Shown here: piece after piece, positions 25,040 through 36,900 of the stretch
Layout: each line of letters opens with the position of its first letter
How positions within the stretch are numbered: the stretch's first letter is position 1
Origin: Saccharina japonica
Lineage: Eukaryota; Sar; Phaeophyceae; Laminariales; Laminariaceae
Length of the DNA stretch: 64,000 bases
Direction: 5' to 3'
Assembly (NCBI GenBank): GCA_008828725.1
Contig: MEHQ01000812.1
Location: 310,001 to 374,000 of the forward strand
Made by a program: the position numbers and the translations under genes
Notes under the pieces: generated by a model
The model's input: only the letters and a program-made list of their open reading frames with translations
Databases searched by the model: none
Told to the model about the DNA's origin: nothing

Positions 25040-26470
25040 TTGATGGCAGCTTCCATGTGAAAGTATATTAAGTGGAAGTAGATGGAGGCTTTCACGGAAG
25101 AAGTAGATCTACCTCCTCCACGGAATTAGATAGAAGCTTCTATAATTTCCATCAACGGACTGAAGATTACGCCACCATACTGGGCGAAAGCTTCCACCAG
25201 TAGCTTCCATAAACCCCAATAGATTTCCACCTATACTACTTCCGCAGGTTTTTTAAAAGGGACTCCCAATGTAGCTTACATAAGAACCCGCCGACTAGCA
25301 TATGCTCCCATAAACCTTCGCAAGGTTTCTAGCAACTTTTACCGACTTCCATTGACTACCTGCATTTCCACTACTACTACAGTACTACGCTACTACACTA
25401 CTACTTACTACTGCGGTTTTCATACACCATTACCTCCTTGGGGCTTTACCGATTTCCATTGATTTGCACGAGCCTCCATAGAGACTTTTCCAGCAGCATG
25501 AGATGAGTTTCCATATTATCGACTTCCGCAGACTTGTGTCTACGTACTTCCATATTATCTCCGTTCACTGACTTCCAAGAGTTTCCAACCTGGCTTCCAT
25601 GTACTTTCATTCACTCCCCACGATCTTCCATTTCGACATACACAAATATAGCTCCGTGTTATATAATGTGGAGTACTTCCACAGACTCCTATTGAAATCC
25701 ACGAGCTTCCATATAGACTTTCACGACCTTCCACGTCGACTTCAACGAACTTCCTTTGACTTACATCTATACTTCCCGTTATATGTTTCCACCCCAATCC
25801 ATCCACGTACTTCCATTGACTTCCGTTTACTTCCACGCGAGTTCCCATATAGACTCCCACGATAGTTTCGATACAGACGTCGACCGACTTGCATTCACTT
25901 ACATCTAAATCCATGTATATACTTTAACCGACCTCCACTGACCCCCACGAGTTTCCGTATATCCACAAGCGGTTTCCGGTTACCGCTTCGCGCTTGGCGG
26001 TCTAGGCTTCCGGCGGCTCCTGCGGAGGGCTGGCTATGTATCTGCACCCCAGAGTAGAACCAGGGTGCGCAATGAGATCCAGTCTGGAATCAAAGCGCCA
26101 AGCGGGTAGTCCTAATACATCTGGAGGTGGACGACGGTATATGTGAATAAACGTAAATGGAAGCAGTTTGTTGCCTCCATGGAAGATGCTGCTACCTCCA
26201 TGGAAGCTCGCACACTTCCGAACAAGCCGCCGTAGACGGGAGCTTCCGCGTGGAAGTAGATAGAGGTGCAGTGAGCCTTCCTTGGAAGAGGATGGGAGTT
26301 TCAATGGAAGTAGATAGAAGTTTGAGTGGAAGTCGGTGAAAATTTCAGTGGAAACGTCCATCTGCGTCCGTGACAGCTCTCATCTACTTCCACTTTACTT
26401 CCATATACTTAGAATGGAAGTAGATCTGCATTCACGAACTTTTGTTTAAGCTTCCATGAAAGTAGACGCA
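25040..26470. repeat. Long degenerate TTCCA/TGGAA array with polarity switch
   Basis: Plus-strand TTCCA/ACTTCC units dominate from about 25040 to 25990; from about 26155 to 26470 the complement (GTGGAAGTAGAT-like units) dominates. The two halves could pair. Confidence 0.75.
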
Positions 26471-27788
26471 AACTTCCATGAGAGTAGCCAGAAAAAGCTA
26501 AAACTAGTGTCGAAGACTGCCCTCACCTCCCCCAAGGGTATGCGCGGATCTGAATTCCAGATACCCCACTACCCCCCCCCCCTTGGAGGGAAGAACCGAG
26601 TCGTTGTGATCCCAGAAAACAATAAGTCGACTTTTTTTTAATTACCCCCCCCTCCCCCCCCCAGGGGGGGGTCTCTAAAACCAAGTAAAAAGGGAACAAA
26701 AAACGGAAAAAAATGGTTTTCGCTCATTTCGTCCTGTGATCACAGCGATCCGGTTTGTTTTTCATCCTGACCTTCCTACAAGTGTGGTATCGTTTTCTTA
26801 TTTTTTTTCACGCCCTTGCCTCCCCCTGAAGGCAACGTTTATAAACATATCGCGTACAAAATGGCACAAATCTGACGAGCAACAACGTGGGATAGGTAGT
26901 AGGTAGTGTATGCAAAGGATACCGTGAAGGGCAAAACGATTTCATCTCGACAGCAGGGGTGTGAATGATGGGCTTTTCCATTCATCGAGACGAGCAGAAG
27001 CCCAAAATCTCCGAGCATGCGCGATATACATCAAAGGCACTACGTAGATGTCAAGACTTGAACAGCAACAGCACTGAGCACCAGGCCTGGGCTGTACCTC
27101 TGCCGTCCTGCAAGGTGGTAGGGAGCATATCAAAATCACAACTGCCTTACGACATATCAGGCGCCAGGCACGATAGGGCATCCTATTAACCTTTTGAAGT
27201 AAGCTTTTGCTGCCGTCCTAGTGCAGACTCTTGTACCCTGACTAAGCATAATATGTTAAAGACCAAATTGATCAGGAAATAATGTTTGTATGTACAAGCA
27301 GTTGTACTACCGGTATAGTACCTGGTATCCACCAGCAACTTTTAACGGCGAGGAACCCGCTCGAGCGCAGTCGAGTCCGCCGCTAACGCAACGTCGGGTC
27401 CGGTGAACACGTTGGGGAGGAAGTAGGCCGGCAGGTGGACCTCATCGGGAGAACAACTCGACAAAACTCGACAAAACGCGATAATTACCCATGCAACTAT
27501 GTCCAAGAAAACCCGCGCGGAGGGCTGAAAAGGTAGGGCGTGAAATATCGTGCAATAGCTAAATCTCCCGAACATTCAGTACCCCCGGTAGATGGTTGTG
27601 ACTTGTCGTCGTATTGTTACAGGATACACTAAAATCAAAACTATATTGCACGCGCCCGAACGCAACGTACTTGAGACGATCGAGCTCAACTTCACCGGAC
27701 GCCTTCGCAGGTTCAACAGCACTTTCCACACGAAACGCGGACGAGGGGAGTTACTCGACAACACTCAAACCCACCAACCCAAAAAGAC

Positions 27789-27977
27789 CTAGGCACAATC
27801 AGCGTAGCTCGGCGGCTGGATTTGTTGACGGGTTGACTCTCTATCCTCAGATTTCACGGGCGCCTTTCTCGTGACCAGTGGGCCAGACGAAAGGGAGAAA
27901 GAAGCTCTCGGGACGTCCTGTTGGATCGGATGCCTGAAGAAAGAGGCAGTGACGTTCGTTGGCGGGCGGGCACCAAC
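27789..27977 (-). CDS. Gene 2 exon h11: cytoplasmic tail with PPxY motif
   Basis: 189 bases including TAG, acceptor CGTACAG. Starts VGARPPTNVTASFFRHPIQQ and ends QPPSYADCA. The last eight residues equal gene 1 although the middle of the tail has drifted. Confidence 0.88.
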   Translation of the reverse strand, partial: VGARPPTNVTASFFRHPIQQDVPRASFSLSSGPLVTRKAPVKSEDRESTRQQIQPPSYADCA

Positions 27978-30900
27978 CTGTACGGACGTTACCACCAAGG
28001 ACGCGACAGCACGATAGCCACGATGGAGGTAAGGGCGTGGCAAGGAAACTCGGGAGTTATATATTTGCTTTGTTTCTGGCGTTATAGGGCTGTACGATGG
28101 GTACACTCGCGTGGGGGCAGTGCTTGCCATCGTTGACATTTTCATACGGTGCACCGGCTGCCGTTATTTTCACGGTAGCAAATGCGCTTTCCTGAGCACC
28201 TCTCCATGTTGAACAACTACCTGAACATAGTCTCTGTGACGGTATACATGTCGATATAGGCCTTCGGTAGTGCGGATATTATTCCCCAGTGGAACGCAAG
28301 CCAACTGGTTGCATAGTGTCGTACGATTTCGAACTGGTGCACCGCCAGCGGACGTCCAAACAATGACACGCAAGTGAATAACAGCTAAATGAAAACTCCA
28401 CCGGCATATTATTTTTTGTTTGTTTGTCAAGGTTTAAACCAACATATTAGTATGCGCCAGAACTAGCCTGCAGCTGGTCTGATGGAATGGCCTGTCTCTT
28501 CAGATTGTTTCGTCCTATACGTTTTCCTACCCTTGGATTTTTATTGCCTCATATCGCGCCCGATCTCGGTCCCTGTACTACATACCATATGACCCAGCTG
28601 TGGGGTGGATGCACATACATAGGGCACTCGCAGGTGTTTTGCTCATAGTCTATTTCAAATGTTGTTTTTAATCGTTCGCCCAAAACGAGCCATGCTAATG
28701 TATATATGTTAGTGTTCCTGTTATGATATTGTTACTGACTGATTAGTAGCCAGGCCGGCAAAAACCGTTCTCGACCGGGCATCAAATCGAATTCATATTG
28801 GAGGAGTGCGGGGGGCGGCACGTCATATCGGCTATGAGGTATACCAAACCCATAGTCCTCGAACGGAGCCGTGTTGTATTGGTCGAGGGTTACTTCCGAA
28901 GTCGTCTTCGCACGACGTTGTGGCTGGTCGAGGTTTGTTTCCGAGTTCGACTTCGCACCACTACTGATTTACGTTCCTGTGGGTGAGTACCGCAACAATT
29001 CTCCAGGCAGTAGACCGTACGTCGTGACTGAGTTTTGCCTTTGTTTCAGCAACCGCGTCAACGCTCATGCCAAACGTCCTCAATATGAATACCAGCGTCT
29101 GTCGGCCTCGCGGGCCACAGCCATATATTATACGAGGTTACCAGACATCTTTTTTGTGTAAATACGTATTACAGATAGAGTTGCCAGTAATTCCAACCCG
29201 CCAATGTTTCATGAGCGGATCACCTGATAGTCTCCAGTCCAAACCCGCGCACGGGGCATATGTTTCACTACAGTGCCCTACTCGCGTTAACCATATCCCC
29301 ACACACGATATTCTACAACGGCACCAAACTTTCCATGATTCTTCGGCATCCTCGACTACTACGCAGCGGCTTGTGTGCTGCAGCTTCTAAGCTGCTTCCC
29401 AGAATCGCCGGTTGATAGTGGTTTGGCAAATCTCGCCGTTCAGTTCAGCTAAACACGGATGGAAAACTCCTGCGTGTCTTGGAGTCTGGCTCCTTCTCGA
29501 CAGGGTACGCTCGCGCGGTAAAAAAAGACCTTCGCGCAGAACGTATGCCGTTAACTGGCTGCTACCCATCCGGCACAATTTGTCTCGGTCTGGCTTGAAT
29601 GTCACGTAGGGTATATTGTATCGCCCCCCCCCCCGATTTCCACGTAATGAACCGACGCATACAAATTAGGGTTATAGACCATATACTTGCAGTAGTGTAT
29701 TTATTCATCGGCTTCGAAAACCGCCCGTCGCCTGCAGGCGGTTCACTCACCGGTGGTATGGCCGTGATGCTACCGCCGCTTGGAGGTTCCGGTCGACCCC
29801 TGCCCGCGGTTTTCCAATAGGAGTTTTCATCGACACGGTCCTCTAATTCGAACGTCTCCGGCGCTGTGCTAGATCTTCGTCTCTTTCTACTGACGATCTC
29901 CTTTCCTATCTGAATCGGCTGGGTGAAGTCGCGGCCTTTTTGTGTTGGCGACTCGGCCCTGGAGGCAATAAAGCATAACCCCCAGGTCACGAGCAAGAGT
30001 TCTGGCGAGAAGAGACAGAGCGGAAAAAGGGCCAGAAGGGGGCTCATGAGGTCAGACGAGGGATGATTGGACGTCGAGCAGCCAATTGCAGTCGAATTGT
30101 GAGGATATCTGATTTGCTGTAGGTAAATGCGCTGAAAATCTGACGACACGCTTACCCCAGAATCCGCCGATGTTTCCTAGAAGCGTGAGCAGATCGACCG
30201 GGTCGATGTCAGTAAGCTCCGTCAGCGAGAATCCTCCCTGGGTGAGGGTGAGGTGTACGTAGCCAACTGCATACGTGCTGTTGTCCGCTGTGACGTTGCT
30301 TAATATCTGCGAGGACGGCGGGCAGGGGGGGGGGTGTCCGAGCGTGAGATGGAGCGATCGTGGTTGAGACAGATTGTAGACATCTTACGCATGGTTTTTA
30401 TGCATCAAATTTCGAGCCGTTTCAAATCTTGCTCGCGATGAGGTCCACTTCCGGCCCCGCTTCGGTCTCATCGCGCCTAACATGGTCGCCTGCCCCAACT
30501 GTGCCGCGGGCTGGCCTTGGTTGGTCTGGCGCCGTTCCATAGCGGCGTGTGCTGTAAACACATTTATTTCAAGCGTATCGCCTGCAGTTTTGACCGGATC
30601 TCACACCGAATATGCTACCGCCTCATTCAAACAGGAATGTTCGTGTCAGAGAAGAATATAATGCAGGACGCCCGTGTGCGGCCTATTTTCGTTGCTGGCC
30701 CCCGGGGTTACGCCACAACTTATCCACACCTCAGCAGCATAAAAAGGGCACGTGCGGTAGGCAACAATACAGCAGCAGTAACATAGGTACTCGTCATGCC
30801 ATACTCGTTCAGCAGTAAGTTTCAATAATTCGAGGCACACACATGTAGCAGCCCGATTGTCGGCCAAGCTTGCCGACGCGTGCATCGGTGCAACATAAAT

Positions 30901-33900
30901 CAACAAACAATGACAATCAATACGTACGGCACTCCTTCGAGGAGCAAGCGCCGGCAAGCGCCCTAAACCAAATGTATTTTCTCGTGAGTTCAATGACGGG
31001 GCTCTTGAACCCAAAACAGTCGGAGTTTCATGCTTGTGTTGCTCCGTTTTTTGTGTTATACTTAACCCTTATAGGACTGGAGTCCCGTGTTGGGGACAAA
31101 TTACTTAGAATTAGAGTAGTTTGTCCCCCAAATGGCTCTGCAGTCCTAAAAGGGTTAATGCCACGGGATTATTAATCGGGTAGCAATTTGTTCATCATCT
31201 AAAACAAAAACAGTTTTTGGGCGAGAAACAGAGCTCCTCAACTGACCACCCTCCGAAACAAAACACCGTGCACCTCTGCCGTAGCAGGCGTCTGGCATAT
31301 ACGTACTGCAATGCGTGTAAATGGAACGGGTCTATGAAGGCCTTACCGTCGGTGTCAGGTCGACGTAGTCCCCAGTCGAAACGCTCAGGATGGGGAAGCT
31401 CGTGGCCGAGTCACCTTCAATAGGGTTCCTAGTGCTCTTGCCGATCGTCTGTCATGCACGCGCGTAAAGGTAGGCGTTATTGGGAAACGACGGCTGGGCT
31501 TAGATCGTGAAAGGCGGTACACAGCAAAGCCACGAATACAAAGAACCTATGCAAGTAAGAACAGAAGGCTGGGTGTTTAGAGGACGCTTCGAACATTGGT
31601 CTAAGAAATGGTACCTAACAGCGAGCGCTACGCTACATCTTACACACCAGCCTATGCTCAAGGCTGTTCAAGATCCGTGTCTGAACACGAAGGCTCCACG
31701 GCTTGCTCATAACTGGCTAGTATGTGGGTGTGCGCATGCGGCACGTTGTTCGCCTCGTGGTTCAGGAACCCCATTCTAGAATCAAGCAGAGCGGTTCATC
31801 TCAAAAGACGCAACAAGTCTCCGTGTTGCAGCACTATATATGCCGCAGTCTCACCATGTCTGTCTCGATGTAGGTCACCTCGTCTCGATTGCGGTCTGGT
31901 GTCACAATGACGCGGCTATAGGGCACAGTGACGTACTCCGGCGTAGACTCGTTCCCCAGGAATATTCCAACGACAGCCCTTCTCAATGTCCGAAGCCAAC
32001 GAACCATAGAGCAGAGGGGGGGGTGCGGCTTAATAAACACTTGTTGCTGGTCACCCAATTCGAAAATAGTCTACTGTAGAGGTGGCCTTGGTTGAGGGAA
32101 TCTCTCGCGTAATGGGCAATGCTGTTCGGTAGGGGTAAGGGGGTTCCCTATAGGTTTACCAGGTTCTTTGCACGAGGCGCCTCTAAACGCCACCCAAACC
32201 TTGACTTTAAGAAGAACCAATACCAGTAGACATTCAACCAGATGAACAGTTCGAAAGGCCTGTCCCTAGGAAGTATTAGCATGTATAGCACAACAATAAC
32301 ATATCATACAGATGGAATTGCTTTTAGACATTTTGAGCTATCGCTTCATGAGTTTCCCATCAATGATGAATCTTTGACCCTAAAAGCACCCTCAGTCCAT
32401 TCGGAGCTGCGACCCACTGCAAGTCCGCCTCACGAGCGATGTTAGTGCCCCATCGATGATGAACCTTTGACCCTAAAAGCATCCTCAGTTCATTCGGAGC
32501 TGCCATCCACTGCAAATCCGCCTCACGAGCGATGTTATGTAGGGATGCAGCCCATCTTCCGTGGGACTCGTCCAATACTTCACGGGGCTTTGCGCCTGGT
32601 GCAAAGCAAACGATGTCTGCCTGTGGTCGGTGAAAACCCGACGTTCCCTGTCCCCGCATTGTAGGGATGCGAGGGTCTACCGTCGTACCACTACACGACC
32701 ATGGAATACATGAGTGCACCACCCCTCCACCTACCGCAACGCGGACTTCAGGAGTCAGCTGTCCAGGCGTGTCCTACCGATTGCGCGCTACTGCACCGTA
32801 GTTACCTTCACGAGGAAGGAGAGACTTGTGGATGCGCTTGAATCAATATGTTTCTACGTCTGCGTACCTATTCCCACAAGGTTGATGGCATCTATGCTCA
32901 GTCCGACCGAAAGGCTCAGTTCTGCTGTAGACCTTTTCGGGCGCCATTACTTCGAGTATTCCGTTTCACTCACCGGTAATTCTCTTCTTCGTAAGGGTCG
33001 TAGCTTGCAATCCAAGCCATCTGCGTTAGCCGAAGGAGAACGAAAAGAAGCCTTGGTAGCATAAGTTGACATGGATAACAGAGGAATTTATCCCGTGACA
33101 TATTGGCGGGGCGTACAGAGAAGGCCCACCGAGTCTTCACGCTAGGTGAGGTTTGATGTCGGTGCTGGAGGAATACTTCCCAGAAAGCCACTCACCCGGT
33201 GCATTCCCTGTCGGGGGCATTTCCTCAAGCTCAATGGCTGCAGTAACCTATATCTTCATACTATCGCCAAGTAGATGTCAATGGTTAAGGTCATGGTCCA
33301 CCAAAATACCACTTCGCCTTTGTCTCGACGGGGAATCATGACTTGGGGATGGATGACGTTCTTACCGCCCAAACACTCTTCCCGCTGACGTAGGGACACA
33401 TTTCGATTTGTAAAACGCGGGCCTATTTTATCGGAAGGCTTTGGTTCCACCTGCTCCTATGACCCTCTGGCCGAAATTCCTTTGAGTAGGCATTTGCGTC
33501 AAGAGCCCCTTACGTTACTCGTGGGCTATCTGGGTAGTCCAGAGGGGAGGAAGTGAGTTTTGAGGAGCCGCGTAGTGAGCTTATCCTCTGATTTGTGGGA
33601 GAGTCATCCCACGGTAGGGGCGCAGCAGATTTTTCTGAGCTCCTCACATGAGGAGCTGAATATCTCACCCGAAACATGACTTCGGAAACATTCTTTCTCT
33701 CAACCCGACTAAAACTTCCAGCGCGGTAGTCCGAAAACAAACATACCAGTAAAATACTCATAGTATCCGGTGGTTACTCACGTGAGCAGCTCAACCGGTC
33801 AGAAAATATTGGGCCAAAAAGTGGTACCCAAACCGTGGGCTTGCTCGGGACCGGTACTTGCTCTAACGTTGCAAGTTTATGATTGTACGACTGGTCGGGG

Positions 33901-36900
33901 TGGGCTTGTGTTACGTTATCGCCATCCAAAGTGGTGATGCCCAGATTCCAGCATTCGTAAATACGGGACGGAAATTACGTAGTACTTGTGACACTAGAAT
34001 GGGGTGAAAGCAGGAGAGAAAGAAAGCAAGGGACGAGTAGCCTTATCCAACCCTCTTTTCGTACTTCCCAGCCAGTGCTCGCTTCAACGGTCGCGCTACA
34101 CGCCTTTCGACATACTGTAGTGGAAATGCCTGCGATACTACAGTTATCAGTTATGATAGGTTTCGCCGTGAACACATCAGGGCGTAACATGGAGGAGGAA
34201 CTCATAAAACATGCATTTGTTTGGGCTCATACGAAGTACATTTTAAAGCTCCACTCGCTTCCGAGCTCTTTGCACAGGCAAAGCATGCCTCGATCGACGT
34301 AAGCGGGGGGGTGATTTTGTGTGAGCATGGACAAGATCCTTTGTCCTCAAATACAGCGTGCAGAATACACGCGGTGCGGTGATAACGGTTCGATATCAAA
34401 TAGAGTTTGGCGAGTTCGGGTATGGGCGGCAGTAGTGTTGTGTGACTTAAGACATTCGATGACCCTGCTCACCGTCACCACGGTAGATGGCTTCTTGCTG
34501 ACGGCGCAACCGTCTGCGAAGCCCTGCATGTCCACTCTTGACAGGTCCAACGCCACACAGTTGCTCCCCTGGTTTCAGTCGGGCGGGCGGGAAAGCACGG
34601 AACCAAGACGCGATTAAGAACCCCCGCCGCTGGTGCGTACCCATTGGAAGACAACCGGGCGTACAGGAGGTCCAGCTCTTGATTCCACGCCCCAATGAAC
34701 ACTTGTTGAGGTACTTCGTATATGTTTAGACTTTCTATAATACTGTTGATGCTCGACGGCAGCATTTCACCTGAGTACGCGTTTGCTGGTATGCTGCAGG
34801 GACGATTCAAACGGGTGGGAGTGGGTCAACTCGTTTTCGTTCGTTCCATGTGCATCTGGCGCCACACATGTGACTTCCGAATGTTTGTCGTTCGTATAGT
34901 TCAGGATCCAGAAAACTGGGGCGTTGGTACAAGCAAGTATTGTTTACAGTGGGTATGGACTTCCAAAACAAACTAACATCATCGTCGGCCGACGTAATAC
35001 GCGTTCAGCTGCCACTAGTCCTGATATTATCTTGAATTGCAGTGAATGGTTGTCGCCACTAGTCTCCGTATTATATATATGTACCCATGAAACGAATGCA
35101 AGGTCCAACTGAATGCGTAGACTATGCTACGAACATGTGGATGAGCCGAATGAGCGCATCACGCACAACGCCTTATCTGCTCTCGTATATTTGCGTCCAC
35201 ATGCATTTGGAGGTTCCGAACAAAAACTATATGTGTGGATGGAAGTGTCGCTGGACATCGATCATGTCCCGCGTGTGGTTTGAATGATGCACACTTTTAA
35301 GTGCACCCTGACCTGGCTTGTAATCTCTAGATCCTCGATTTCTTCGGAACACGGGTCGTACACCGAGAACCTCGCAGTCCCAATGCATGTGCTGGAGTTT
35401 AGGCGCTCGTCGCACCCCTTCCCCCCCCAGACGCATATATCCAAACTTGGAAACTCGTACACCTCATCCTAACCGGGGAGGGGGGTGGGGGTCGGAAAGA
35501 AGATCGACATGAAACAACGACAGGTTTACGACCATGCTGCAGGCTTGGGGTTCCTCGACAATATACGGTACACGGTGAGCATGGCTAGAGGCGGCGAAAA
35601 TACACGTACTGGTGCATATGTATACCCGGTATACACGATTATCTGCGACTCCTGAAAGCACAGTACACAACCATATTTGATCTTCTCGAAATGCTAGCTA
35701 GAACAATAAAAAACATAGATCTCGGCGTCGCCCTGCTCGCCGCCGCCGCGAGAAAGGTCGAGGGCTGAACTCCCTAGCTTTGCCGAAGCAAGAAATCAAA
35801 TATTGTACGAGCGCGCGTGCCGTGAGTGGCGAGTTGTCGCGGTCCAAAGTTGGCTGGAATCCGTGGGTGGTTTCGCGTTCTATCCAGATATTGCGCCGCG
35901 GATCAACTCCGCGTCAACACAGTTCGTAACTATCTGCACAACGCACGCCAGAACACGTAACAAGTAAGTGTATCATGTATATAAACGGTAGCATTAACCA
36001 CTCAATCGGTCGAAGTCACAGCTGGAGTGTTTGTGACAGTTTCAAAACATTGATGTCATATGTAGGCGGACAAATCCCGCACAAGGTTCTCACGACACAA
36101 TAACACAGCCTTCGCCCCGCACACTCTGTAGCGTCGTGAAACAAATATGCATATGCTGACTATTACTTCGGTACTATTGCACCACTACTATATACTTATA
36201 CTACTCTACTGCTACTCCTACAATTACTGCTCAATACAGTACCAACCACACAGTCGCCTTGGACAACAAGGCATTGAAAAAGCGGGGCGACGCTTGAAAC
36301 AAGAGACAATCACTACCAGTCGCGGCGCTTGGTACACTTCGACACTTGTTTCGCCAGGGGTACTCACTCTGTGCACAACACTTGACCGCTTACCGAGGCG
36401 AATAATAGTCTACGATATGATCTCATTTATCACAGCCCGTTCACACCACCACAGGGTTCCCGACAGAGCCCATTCGCCTTTATCGACGGCACAAGTTGTC
36501 CTCACCGACACGGAAAAGTTGGTGCTGGGGTGTTCGTACTTGTCGTTGAGCGCCACAATCTGCCATGCAGTGTCTGCATTGGAAGCAACAAGACAAGGCC
36601 GAAGATAACGTGTGGTGCACAACACACCTTTGATTAGAAGTATCAACACAATGCTCGTATACGCATGCCCTTCTTTGGCAACGAGTTGGGTGATACACGG
36701 CTTCTTATATGTGCCGCTGACTCGCACTGTGCGTACTTGCAAGTACATATATAATATATATATATATATATATATGTCGTCGCCAGACGAGTACGGTCAT
36801 GCCTGACATGACCATACACTCCATCGCATGCTACTGGATTCGAGGCGTCAACTCAACCCGTGATCATGAAACAGCACTCGCGGTAAACAAGCCCTGGGAT

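Larger units (their letters stand above)
20130..27788. other. Spacer between gene 2 stop and gene 1 exon h2
   Basis: Should contain the promoter and first coding exon of gene 1, but neither could be identified. Visible contents are a short perfect hairpin (20471-20502), a two-unit tandem repeat (20560-20905), a GC-rich islet (21540-21990), a CAG run (24585-24616) and a long TTCCA/TGGAA array (25040-26470). Confidence 0.5.

Noticed and set aside
34475-34810. Extra exon between h4 and h5 of gene 2 (reading SSINSIIESLNIYEVPQQVF)
   Set aside because: The usable acceptor gives a phase that does not follow h4, and no convincing counterpart exists in gene 1.
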